A stretch of DNA of 31,843 bases. It comes from a virus. The notes beneath the pieces are model-generated. The model made no database searches, was not told the origin of the DNA, and saw only the letters and a list, made by a program, of their open reading frames with translations. Below are positions 6,394-13,789 of the stretch, piece by piece (positions within the stretch are counted from its first letter, which is position 1; each line of letters begins with the position of its first letter). The stretch spans positions 1 through 31,843 of IMG/VR virus record IMGVR_UViG_3300009008_000156. One strand, 5' to 3'. The position numbers were made by a program, and so were the translations under genes.

Positions 6394-6412
6394 ATTTTGT
6401 GTAAATACCTAC

Positions 6413-6769
6413 ATGAAAACACCGATAAAACCTAAGCACATCCACATATTGCGACCTGCTTATTATGGTAAATACTCAAATAAGAAATGGTTAGATAAGA
6501 AAAATCGCTTTCGTGTTGCTGATGAAAAAGCTGATATTGATGGTACTGAATACACTATTTACGATACAGACCTTTACATATTAATGCACGATGGTAAACC
6601 TTGTACGATGAAAACAAAAGCACCCAATAAGCAATCACATCATCCTACTACAGTGCTAACAAGATTAAGTGATATTCGCAAACTTGTTAAGCGCATGAAT
6701 GGTATTTTCGAAACAGATAAATTTAGTTATAAACAGATTTACGAATTTGTTACTGAAACTAATAAATAG
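6413..6769 (+). CDS. Unknown basic phage protein (118 aa)
   Basis: A Lys/Tyr-rich protein with no recognised family and no membrane segment. The start ATG at 6413 has only a weak ribosome site. The product has a beta-type central part (residues 36-65) and a helical C-terminus (residues 85-118). It stands between the repeat region and the fibre genes, so it could be the first gene of the late operon or a small regulator of it. Confidence 0.6.
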   Translation: MKTPIKPKHIHILRPAYYGKYSNKKWLDKKNRFRVADEKADIDGTEYTIYDTDLYILMHDGKPCTMKTKAPNKQSHHPTTVLTRLSDIRKLVKRMNGIFETDKFSYKQIYEFVTETNK

Positions 6770-6800
6770 TACAATCGAGATTTAAAATAGGGAGTAAGCA

Positions 6801-7352
6801 ATGACTTGGCCAACTACAACAATATCAACATCAAACATGGATGCAGGTGGGGATAACCCCGCACTAGCGCGTGCTGATATTAAACAGATGGCGGACAATG
6901 TTAATGCTATTAAAGATGAATTTGCAGTGGGTGATGGTGCTAAGTTAAATTCAGCTTTACAAAACACGGTAGAAGATACTACACCACAGTTAGGTGGTGA
7001 TTTAGATTGTCAAGGTAATCTAGTACAAGATGCAGAACATCGCAATTACTTTGAAACAGTAGTTGCTATGCCCGCTAACGATGTTGATTTCAGTGCAGGC
7101 ACAGTACACACCAAAACAATAACAGGTGCGACCACAATCACATTTAGTAACATACCAAGCACAGGCAAGGTAGCGACATGGCAAATGCATATTCGCAACG
7201 GTGGTAACAATATTACTTGGCCAAGTTCTGTTGATTGGGGTGATGCAGGTACACCATCTTTTTCAGTATCGGGTAATGATGTAGTTTCATTTATGTCTAT
7301 TGATGGCGGTAATACAGTGTTAGGATTCGTCGCACAACAAGGTTTTGCTTAA
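6801..7352 (+). CDS. Tail-fibre-type protein with W-anchor N-terminus
   Basis: A 183-residue, Gly/Thr/Asn-rich protein. Its first 40 residues (M-T-W-P-T..., D...D-N-P-A-L-A-R-A-D-I-K-Q-M, then V-N-A-I) match the N-terminus of the protein at 29164 and loosely that at 27399. This suggests a shared module that docks fibres onto the tail. After the anchor comes T-P-Q-L-G-G-D-L-D (about residues 63-71), a common fibre linker, and then a beta-rich part. It overlaps the next gene by one base (TAATG), so the two may form one fibre. A GGGAG ribosome site supports the start. Confidence 0.7.
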   Translation: MTWPTTTISTSNMDAGGDNPALARADIKQMADNVNAIKDEFAVGDGAKLNSALQNTVEDTTPQLGGDLDCQGNLVQDAEHRNYFETVVAMPANDVDFSAGTVHTKTITGATTITFSNIPSTGKVATWQMHIRNGGNNITWPSSVDWGDAGTPSFSVSGNDVVSFMSIDGGNTVLGFVAQQGFA

Positions 7353-8074
7353 TGTCTTTAGGTGTAGGTAAACTCATGACTGCAAAGGGATGCGATAGTA
7401 GCATCAATTTGTGTGTAGGTGATGCTTACAACGGTGGTTATTACATAGGCAATCACACAATAGGTGCTAACACTTATAAAATTATTTTAAGTAGAAAGTC
7501 TGATGTGTACACTGATTACGCGATTTGGAATACTACAGGTACTTACTTGTACGAACCTTATTTCTACGACCACATCAGTTCAAGCACATCAGCTTCAGAT
7601 GCAGGTACTAGCACTAGCGATGGTTGGTTAAACTCAGCACAATACAGCAATGGTGATGGTAGTTGGATGAACTCAGGCAACTTATTTTGGACTGATGTAT
7701 CTTCAGTACCGGGTAATGCAAACTTTTATTGGTGGGATTATAACGAAGTGGGTTACACACCCGGTTACGGTTTGGTAACAGGTGCAGGTGGTAATAGAAA
7801 ATACATTGCAGTAGGCTCAACCTTAAACGGATATGATGATTGGTATTGGCCAAGTAAAGATGAACTCACGCTCGCAAGTTATGCTAGACATAGAATGCCT
7901 GTTAGTGAAGATTTCTCTAATGATTTACACAGTTCAAGTACAAGTTCAGGTTCTTCGCATTGGATTTTAAATCCTACCAATAACGATATGAATCAAGTTT
8001 CAATATCAACTACTGCTAACCCAAACCCACCACTCGAATTTCATATTAGGGCGGTACGCAGAGAATTAATTTAG
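7352..8074 (+). CDS. DUF1566 (C-type-lectin-like) adhesion protein
   Basis: A 240-residue, Ser/Gly/Tyr/Trp-rich protein. Residues 160-172 (G-Y-D-D-W-Y-W-P-S-K-D-E-L) and the C-terminal F-H-I-R-A-V-R-R-E-L (about 229-238) are the two signature segments of the DUF1566/Lcl/FISUMP group, which has a C-type-lectin-like fold. In phages such domains sit at fibre tips and bind host surface groups. Its position directly after an anchor-bearing fibre gene, with a TAATG overlap, suggests it is the receptor-binding tip. No reverse transcriptase or template repeat is nearby, so I see no sign of targeted diversification. Confidence 0.75.
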   Translation: MSLGVGKLMTAKGCDSSINLCVGDAYNGGYYIGNHTIGANTYKIILSRKSDVYTDYAIWNTTGTYLYEPYFYDHISSSTSASDAGTSTSDGWLNSAQYSNGDGSWMNSGNLFWTDVSSVPGNANFYWWDYNEVGYTPGYGLVTGAGGNRKYIAVGSTLNGYDDWYWPSKDELTLASYARHRMPVSEDFSNDLHSSSTSSGSSHWILNPTNNDMNQVSISTTANPNPPLEFHIRAVRRELI

Positions 8075-8089
8075 AAATTGCAATATAAG

Positions 8090-8116
8090 CATCATGAAAG
8101 TTACTCACTCATGATG
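8090..8116 (+). terminator. Stem-loop after the DUF1566 gene
   Basis: CATCATGA (8090-8097) pairs perfectly with TCATGATG (8109-8116) across an 11-nt loop and is followed by TTAATTTAATT. The stem is AT-rich and the T-run is broken, so it is at best a partial terminator; it might also protect RNA ends. Confidence 0.4.
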
Positions 8117-8163
8117 TTAATTTAATTGAGTAAAAACATGTTTTTATACACAGGAGTATTATT

Positions 8164-8952
8164 ATGTCACAAGCAAGTGATTATATTGAAAACGAAATCC
8201 TAGACCACGTTCTGGGTAATGGTGCGTTCACAAGTCCAGCGACTTTGTTTGTGCGTTTATACACATCAGCAACCGATGATACGGGTGGTGGTACTGAAGT
8301 AAGTGGTGGTAGTTACGCGGCTACCGCTTGTTCATTTGGTGCAAGTACAACTAATGGTGTTGTTACTACTTCGGGTACTGTGACATTCCCAACTGCAACA
8401 GCAGGATGGGGTACTGTTACACACCTAGCAATTTACGATGCCGCTACAGGTGGCAATCAAATCAGTCACGGTGCACTTGATGTTAGTAAAACAGTTACTA
8501 CAAATGACACATTTGAAATTAGTGCAGGACAACTAACGCAAACTGTTTCAGGTACAGCAACTGATTATCTTGAGCAGAAAGTAGCAGACCATATATTCAG
8601 TGAAGGTGCTAGAGCAATGACAGCAGGTTCTAACTTGTACATCGCTATGTTTGATGCATTGCCAACAGATGCAGGCACTTACTCAGAGTTAGCAAGCACA
8701 GGTGGATACGCTCGTGCTAATGCAACAGGTAAATTTGCTAATGCAAGCGCAGGTACTTGTACTAACGATGCTAGCATTGATTTCCCAACAGCAACAGCGA
8801 ATTGGAATGCTACAGCAACGCATTACGGTATCTTCGATGCATCTACAGCAGGCAATATGCTGTTTTGGGATGCGTTAGACGAGAATAAGACTGTAACTAA
8901 CGGTGATACATTGAAGTTCCCGATTGGTGATATTTCAATCTCGTTAGCGTAA
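8164..8952 (+). CDS. Virion protein with two tandem homologous domains
   Basis: A 262-residue protein made of two related halves (about 1-125 and 130-262). Each half begins with a D-Y-(I/L)-E-x-(E/K) helix and a D-H-(V/I) step. It continues with an L-(F/Y)-(V/I) strand, an F-P-T-A-T-A-(G/N)-W core, an H-(L/Y)-(A/G)-I-(Y/F)-D-A step and a K-T-V-T-(T/N) step. Single-domain versions of this protein are common among phage tail-fibre and decoration proteins. The duplication is old, because the halves differ at most other positions. A GGAG ribosome site and a terminator-like hairpin after the gene suggest independently tuned, high expression. Confidence 0.7.
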   Translation: MSQASDYIENEILDHVLGNGAFTSPATLFVRLYTSATDDTGGGTEVSGGSYAATACSFGASTTNGVVTTSGTVTFPTATAGWGTVTHLAIYDAATGGNQISHGALDVSKTVTTNDTFEISAGQLTQTVSGTATDYLEQKVADHIFSEGARAMTAGSNLYIAMFDALPTDAGTYSELASTGGYARANATGKFANASAGTCTNDASIDFPTATANWNATATHYGIFDASTAGNMLFWDALDENKTVTNGDTLKFPIGDISISLA

Positions 8953-8959
8953 CAATATT

Positions 8960-8983
8960 AGAGAGTGCTTAACTGCACTCTCT
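8960..8983 (+). terminator. Probable terminator hairpin
   Basis: AGAGAGTGC (8960-8968) and GCACTCTCT (8975-8983) make a perfect 9-bp stem with a 6-nt loop, right after the stop at 8952, followed by T-rich sequence. It is the best terminator-like structure in the fibre region. It may lower read-through into the large fibre gene. Confidence 0.6.
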
Positions 8984-9008
8984 TAACTTATTATATAGGA
9001 GTGTATTC

Positions 9009-10787
9009 ATGTCTAGTATCACAACAAGAGCGGGTAAAGGTTCAGAACTATCACATAATGAATTAGACGATAACTTTACTAACTTAAACACTGATAAACT
9101 AGAAAACATTACAGGCGAATCATTAAGTGATTTAAGTAATGTTAATGCAACAACACCAACAGATGGACAAGCACTAGCGTACGATAATGCTACAAGCACA
9201 TGGACTGCACAAACTATTAGTGGCGGTGGTGGTGGCTCATCAGCAGGTGATTTAACAGCAGAAATGACAATTACTGGTCAAAGTATGCTTGCAGGTGAGG
9301 TTGTTGCATACAACTCAGATAACACAGTTGTTAAAGTAGGTGCAAACATAACAGTAACAGGTGTGGCTAAAAAATTCACCTACACAGGTGGCGAACCATG
9401 GTCAGATTGGACTAGTGGTGGTAAACAATCAATTGCTACATCAAACGACTACTTAGTTACTGTTAATGGTGGTAGAAATGTTCAGTTGATACAATACACC
9501 GTTGATGGTGTACACACGGGTAATCGCTATGAGTTCTATGGTGATGGTAATGGTTGGAATAACTTAGATTTTGTTGAAGTATCAGACACTGAATGGACTT
9601 GTGTTTATGTGTTAGCACATCACAACGATTGGGATAACATTAACCAACGCACAATATCAGGTTGGGCATGTAATGTAGGCACTCCAGATAATAGTTGGAA
9701 TGGAGTTATGGGTAACGAGTTCGTTATTCACGACAATAACAACGGTAATCGTAATTGGGATGGTAGACAGTACTACTTGGATAAACCATCAATGAAATTC
9801 GCTGTTTCAACATATGACAGCAATGATAACCAACATAAACCTTTAGTAGCAGGTACATTTGGTGGTGATGGTGTTGCTAATATTAATAATCACATTGTAG
9901 GTCCACCACTCGACTTGTGGAATGAGTTACCATTGAATCAATGGAGTGCACCAGGTTGTCCATTTTATACAAGTGATGGTGGATTATGGTTTGCCTACAA
10001 AGATGAAAACACTCAATGGATGAAAGTTGCTAGTATTGCTTATGATGCAAGTTACAACTTAACTGTGGGTGCAACATACAATATTTACGAAACATGGAAT
10101 GGTCCTGACCGTCTTGAAGCAGACCCACATAACCCTGACCACTTTGCAATAAGTTACAACAATGGTGGTCAACAATGGATTCTGTACTTTGGTATTTCAG
10201 GTACATCAATTGTTGATGTTACTAATAATTCAATTATTAATAATAATGATGATGCACAAGGTCTTACATTTAAGTTCGACCCTATTAATTCAACATTAGG
10301 TATGATGGTTTGTCGTAGATGGAGTAATAATGACCAAGGTGAAGTTACTGGTATTAGTATAGACAGAGCAACTAATACATTTAGTCGTGCAGGTGGGTAT
10401 TCAATGCAGATATACGAACAACTTCGTTATCCTACACTTGCATATTACAATGTAGCATCGCATACTAATCAATGTGCTGTTGTTGAAATTGGTGGTGGAT
10501 GGCCACCAAATCCTCAACAAGTTACTGTTTATCAAGTTGGTGGTACAGCATCTAATATCAATGATGTATTACCTTTAGGTATATTGCAAACAGGTGGTGC
10601 TAATGGTACTACACAAACAGTTAAATTAAAAGGTGGACTATCTACAGTACATGCGAGTTTAACACCTGGACAAATGTATGGCATAAACTCATCAGGTGAT
10701 TTAGTTGATGCTCAAGATTCCTCGTCGATTTACACGATAGGTAAAGCAATTAATACAACTTCAATTTTACAAAGAGGTGATGTGTAA
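9009..10787 (+). CDS. Large tail-fibre protein (592 aa)
   Basis: Residues 1-30 (S-S-I-T-T-R-A-G-K-G-S-E-L-S-H-N-E-L-D-D, then N-F) form a frequent N-terminal module of phage fibres. A linker with L-S-N-V and a G-G-G-G-G stretch follows (about residues 43-80). The body, from about residue 110, is rich in Trp, Asn, Gly and Asp and has many repeated short strands, consistent with a beta-propeller or similar sugar-binding domain. The last 80 residues resemble the capping part of other fibre proteins. A TAGGAGTG ribosome site supports the start. It overlaps the next small gene (TAATG). Role in adsorption is inferred. Confidence 0.7.
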   Translation: MSSITTRAGKGSELSHNELDDNFTNLNTDKLENITGESLSDLSNVNATTPTDGQALAYDNATSTWTAQTISGGGGGSSAGDLTAEMTITGQSMLAGEVVAYNSDNTVVKVGANITVTGVAKKFTYTGGEPWSDWTSGGKQSIATSNDYLVTVNGGRNVQLIQYTVDGVHTGNRYEFYGDGNGWNNLDFVEVSDTEWTCVYVLAHHNDWDNINQRTISGWACNVGTPDNSWNGVMGNEFVIHDNNNGNRNWDGRQYYLDKPSMKFAVSTYDSNDNQHKPLVAGTFGGDGVANINNHIVGPPLDLWNELPLNQWSAPGCPFYTSDGGLWFAYKDENTQWMKVASIAYDASYNLTVGATYNIYETWNGPDRLEADPHNPDHFAISYNNGGQQWILYFGISGTSIVDVTNNSIINNNDDAQGLTFKFDPINSTLGMMVCRRWSNNDQGEVTGISIDRATNTFSRAGGYSMQIYEQLRYPTLAYYNVASHTNQCAVVEIGGGWPPNPQQVTVYQVGGTASNINDVLPLGILQTGGANGTTQTVKLKGGLSTVHASLTPGQMYGINSSGDLVDAQDSSSIYTIGKAINTTSILQRGDV

Positions 10788-10975
10788 TGCAATTATTAGT
10801 TAGAAAAACAGACAGAATGGTGTTGAACTTTGCACCTGATAGTGCAGAAGGTGCATTTGATGCATACTTAACAGACAATGTAGTTGAAACAACTACTAAT
10901 ATACCAAAAGACTTTGGTACTAGTAAGTACATGTTCACTAACAAATGGGTTAAAAATCCAAACTACACAGAATAA
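10787..10975 (+). CDS. Small unknown protein coupled to the fibre gene
   Basis: A 62-residue protein starting inside the TAATG junction with the fibre gene. It is soluble and acidic in the middle, with no cysteine pairs or membrane segment. The tight coupling and the position after a large fibre suggest a fibre-assembly helper or a small structural subunit, but no family is recognised. Confidence 0.6.
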   Translation: MQLLVRKTDRMVLNFAPDSAEGAFDAYLTDNVVETTTNIPKDFGTSKYMFTNKWVKNPNYTE

Positions 10976-11006
10976 TTCAATAGAATACACTTAATTAAGG
11001 TAACAA

Positions 11007-12953
11007 ATGGCTTTAATACTAGCATCACTCACAAATTATGTAGCAGATGGATATGTAGCAACAGGTTACGCATCTGAATCACCACGCTTAGTTTTCACAT
11101 CGACGGCAACTGCTACTATTGTGAGTGGTGGTGGAACTACACACAGTGGAAGTTCATCACAAGTATTAGCTTTTTCTAACGATGAAAATTGTAGTAACGC
11201 TAATTCAGCATCAAGTAGTGCTGTTACAGCGTTTACAATGGATGAAGATGCTACTGTTGTATTAGGTGGAACTACGCATAATGCAAGTTCATCACAAGTA
11301 TTAGCTTTTTCTAATACTTCAAGTGCTACTAATACAACATCATCAAGTTCATCACAAGTATTAGCTTTTTCTAATACTTCAAGTGCTACTAATACAACAT
11401 CATCAAGTTCATCACAGGCGATTGAATTTACCAACGATGAAGATGTTTCTGTTGTACATAATGCTAGCGCAAGCCATGAAGTAATAACCGCTAATACAGA
11501 AGATTTAGGTGTTAGACATTACGCATCATCAACACAAACATTAGATTTCACTTCTACTGCAGATTGTTCAAATACGGTAAGTGCAATATCTTCACAAGCA
11601 ATTGAGTTTACTAGTACAGCAACACCAAGTAATAGTATCCCTGCAACTGCATCTTCATCATTAACATTCTCGAGTACAGATGTTGCTGTAGTTTCATCAT
11701 CAGTTTCATCATCAAACGCAATTGTATTCAGTGGTGATGAAGATGCTTCTATTGTGCACAGTGCAAGTGCTAGTCATACCATCGTTTCAGCTTCTACAGA
11801 AGATTTAGGTGTTAGACATTACGCAACTTGCTCAAGTGCAATATCGTTTAGTAACGATGAAGATATAAGCGTTAATCGACCTGCTTCGGGAAGTACGAGT
11901 GTAGTGTTTAGTATCAATGAAGATGCGAGTGTCACTCAATCAGCATCAAGTAGTGCTGATACAGTGTTCAGTAATGTTAGTACGGTACACAATTACCTTG
12001 ATACATCATCATCACAAGCATTAACATTCAGTAATGAAGAAGATGCAAACACACATCACAGTGCAAGTGCTAGCCATGAAGTTATTACTTCAAGTGAAGA
12101 AGATTTAGGTGTTAGACATTACGCTAGTTCAACGCAAACATTAGACTTTACTAATACAGATACACCATCAGTGCTAAGAAGTGCGGTATCTTCTTCACAA
12201 GCAATTGAATTTAGTAACACATCATCAACACTATTAACATTAGACGCAAGTGCAAGTAATGATTTAGTCTTTAGTTGTACAGCAACATATGAAACGCTTG
12301 TATTTGGTAGTGCTACATATGATTTAACATTCAGTAACGATGAAGATTGTAGTAATCACATCACATTATCAACACCGATTGATTATGTGTGGACTGATGA
12401 ATCAACTTGGACTGATTGGTTAAGTTGGGAAGGTTTAGACCAATTAAATCACAGCACAATTGCAATCGGTGATGAAGATGCTAGTGTTAGACATATCGCA
12501 TCAAGTAGTTCTGAAATGTCGTTTAGTACAGATGAAGATTGTTCAGTACAACACAACGCTACTAACAACTCAAATGTAATATTCACTAACGATGAAGATT
12601 GTTCAGTAAAACATAATGCAACTGCTTCACATAACGTAATTACTACTGCTGATGAAGATGCTCATGTGCTACACAAAGCAACCGCAACAGTTAGTATTGT
12701 GTTCAGTAACAGACTTGATGAATACTATGTAGACCATCAAGCAAGTGTTAATCACGCAACAATCTTTAGTAATGAAGAAGATGCTCATGTGCTACACAAA
12801 GCAACTGCTAGCCATAATGTTATTACGAGTAATGATGTTGATGCAGACATGTTAGCGGTACTACCACACAACACGATTGTGATTGGTGAAGAAACTAGAA
12901 CGATTGTTATCGGTGAAGAAAGTCGAACAATCAGTATTAACGAATTAATATAG
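11007..12953 (+). CDS. Repeat protein of about 28 twenty-residue units
   Basis: A 648-residue, Ser/Thr/Asp-rich protein with very few Lys and Arg. After a non-repetitive start (residues 1-30) nearly the whole chain is a 20-residue period of the type S-S-S-Q-x-L-x-F-S-N-D-E-D-x-S-V-x-H-x-A. An insert with W-T-D-E-S-T-W-T-D-W breaks the run near residues 462-485, and the chain ends in I-V-I-G-E-E-T-R-T repeats. Regular alternation of small polar residues with a hydrophobic pair suggests a beta-solenoid or fibre shaft, possibly with acidic turns that bind metal. It lies between fibre genes and an adaptor-like gene, so a virion role is likely. I do not recognise a named family. Confidence 0.65.
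   Translation: MALILASLTNYVADGYVATGYASESPRLVFTSTATATIVSGGGTTHSGSSSQVLAFSNDENCSNANSASSSAVTAFTMDEDATVVLGGTTHNASSSQVLAFSNTSSATNTTSSSSSQVLAFSNTSSATNTTSSSSSQAIEFTNDEDVSVVHNASASHEVITANTEDLGVRHYASSTQTLDFTSTADCSNTVSAISSQAIEFTSTATPSNSIPATASSSLTFSSTDVAVVSSSVSSSNAIVFSGDEDASIVHSASASHTIVSASTEDLGVRHYATCSSAISFSNDEDISVNRPASGSTSVVFSINEDASVTQSASSSADTVFSNVSTVHNYLDTSSSQALTFSNEEDANTHHSASASHEVITSSEEDLGVRHYASSTQTLDFTNTDTPSVLRSAVSSSQAIEFSNTSSTLLTLDASASNDLVFSCTATYETLVFGSATYDLTFSNDEDCSNHITLSTPIDYVWTDESTWTDWLSWEGLDQLNHSTIAIGDEDASVRHIASSSSEMSFSTDEDCSVQHNATNNSNVIFTNDEDCSVKHNATASHNVITTADEDAHVLHKATATVSIVFSNRLDEYYVDHQASVNHATIFSNEEDAHVLHKATASHNVITSNDVDADMLAVLPHNTIVIGEETRTIVIGEESRTISINELI
11284..11416 (+). repeat. Exact 60-bp tandem repeat inside the repeat gene
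   Basis: Bases 11284-11356 are identical to the bases 60 positions downstream (11344-11416), giving 2.2 perfect copies of one 20-codon unit. The lack of any synonymous change means a recent duplication, by slippage or unequal recombination, or an assembly artefact. Confidence 0.9.
11446..12126 (+). repeat. 300-bp higher-order repeat
   Basis: A 26-base block is identical at 11499-11524, 11799-11824 and 12099-12124, exactly 300 bp apart each time. In the protein it is E-D-L-G-V-R-H-Y-A, always preceded by a S-A-S-H unit. So blocks of five 20-residue units were duplicated together, on top of the basic 60-bp period. Confidence 0.85.
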
Positions 12954-12962
12954 GAAATTATT

Positions 12963-13298
12963 ATGTCGAGAAGTGGTGCTAAAAGAGATAGAGAAGGTGT
13001 TTATTTTGAAAAAGACCCGACCGAAGTTGTACCTTACACATTTGATTGGGCAGACCCTAGTAACTTGTTTTTGGATAACGATACCATTGCAACAAGCACA
13101 TGGACTGCACAGACAATTGCAGGTGATACTAATGCATTAACAGTCGATTCATCATCAAACACTGATAGATATTCAGTTGTGTTGTTGAGCGCAGGCTCGT
13201 TAACAAACATTTACCGTGTAACTAACACGATTACAACTGCTAATGGTAATACATTTGAGCGTTACATGCGCATCTTGGTTAAAGATAGAACTGCATAA
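12963..13298 (+). CDS. Fibre/tail adaptor-like protein
   Basis: A 111-residue protein with the layout Y-F-E-K-D-P-T, D-W-A-D-P, D-T-I-A-T-S-T-W-T (about 44-52), then I-Y-R-V-T-N-T-I-T-T and R-Y-M-R-I-L-V-K-D. This is the pattern of small beta-sandwich phage proteins annotated as fibre-tail adaptors. It starts with an AGGA ribosome site after the repeat gene and overlaps the terminase small-subunit gene by one base. It shares an exact 20-base block (13092-13111) with the large fibre gene (9192-9211). Function is inferred from resemblance. Confidence 0.55.
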   Translation: MSRSGAKRDREGVYFEKDPTEVVPYTFDWADPSNLFLDNDTIATSTWTAQTIAGDTNALTVDSSSNTDRYSVVLLSAGSLTNIYRVTNTITTANGNTFERYMRILVKDRTA

Positions 13299-13789
13299 TG
13301 TCTAAAAAGCTCAGAGAAAGTCTTGCATTTGGTGAACAAGATGTCACTAAAAAAGGTTTTATTATTGAAACTAAAGACGGTGAAGTATTGATTGATGAAG
13401 AAGAAGTTCTTCACCTAGCACGACTGTACTGTACTAACAAAGAGATTTCGGAATGGTTTGGTGTAACTACCGACGATATTAAACGATATTTCGGTGATGT
13501 GCTTAGACGCGGTCGTGTTGAAGTTAAGTATCACATTAGACAAGCGCAATACAAACTCGCAATTGAAGATAGAGATAGAACTATGCTGATTTGGTTAGGT
13601 AAAAACCTACTAAAACAGTCAGATACTGGGCAATTAGATACCGAAGATATTGCACCGTTACCGTGGACTGATGATTTTGATAAAGTAATCGAAGATGTAG
13701 GTGTTCAACATGAAGCATCTTGTACTACTGAATTATCATTTAGTAATAGCACTAAGTGCTGTAATGCTGAGGTAGCAACATGCCGTTAA
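13298..13789 (+). CDS. terS: Terminase small subunit with fused repeat tail
   Basis: A 163-residue protein. Residues 30-70 contain a DNA-binding helix-turn-helix (L-A-R-L-Y-C-T-N-K-E-I-S-E-W-F-G-V). Next comes the helical part typical of small terminases (Q-A-Q-Y-K-L-A, then M-L-I-W-L-G-K-N-L-L-K-Q) at about 88-109. It selects phage DNA and recruits the large subunit, whose gene starts inside its last codons. Residues 132-163 are unusual: E-D-V-G-V-Q-H-E-A-S plus a 20-residue unit with E-L-S-F-S-N. This is the repeat unit of the protein encoded at 11007 and is not part of the terminase family as I know it. The start is set by a TAATG overlap. Confidence 0.8.
   Translation: MSKKLRESLAFGEQDVTKKGFIIETKDGEVLIDEEEVLHLARLYCTNKEISEWFGVTTDDIKRYFGDVLRRGRVEVKYHIRQAQYKLAIEDRDRTMLIWLGKNLLKQSDTGQLDTEDIAPLPWTDDFDKVIEDVGVQHEASCTTELSFSNSTKCCNAEVATCR

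Noticed and set aside
7352-8074. Diversity-generating retroelement target
   Set aside because: No reverse transcriptase and no template repeat seen in the window.
11066-11434. Leftward 122-residue open frame with repeated L-V-A-L-E-V-L-E
   Set aside because: It is the mirror of the 60-bp repeats of the rightward gene; the repeated peptide only reflects the repeated DNA, and there is no ribosome site.
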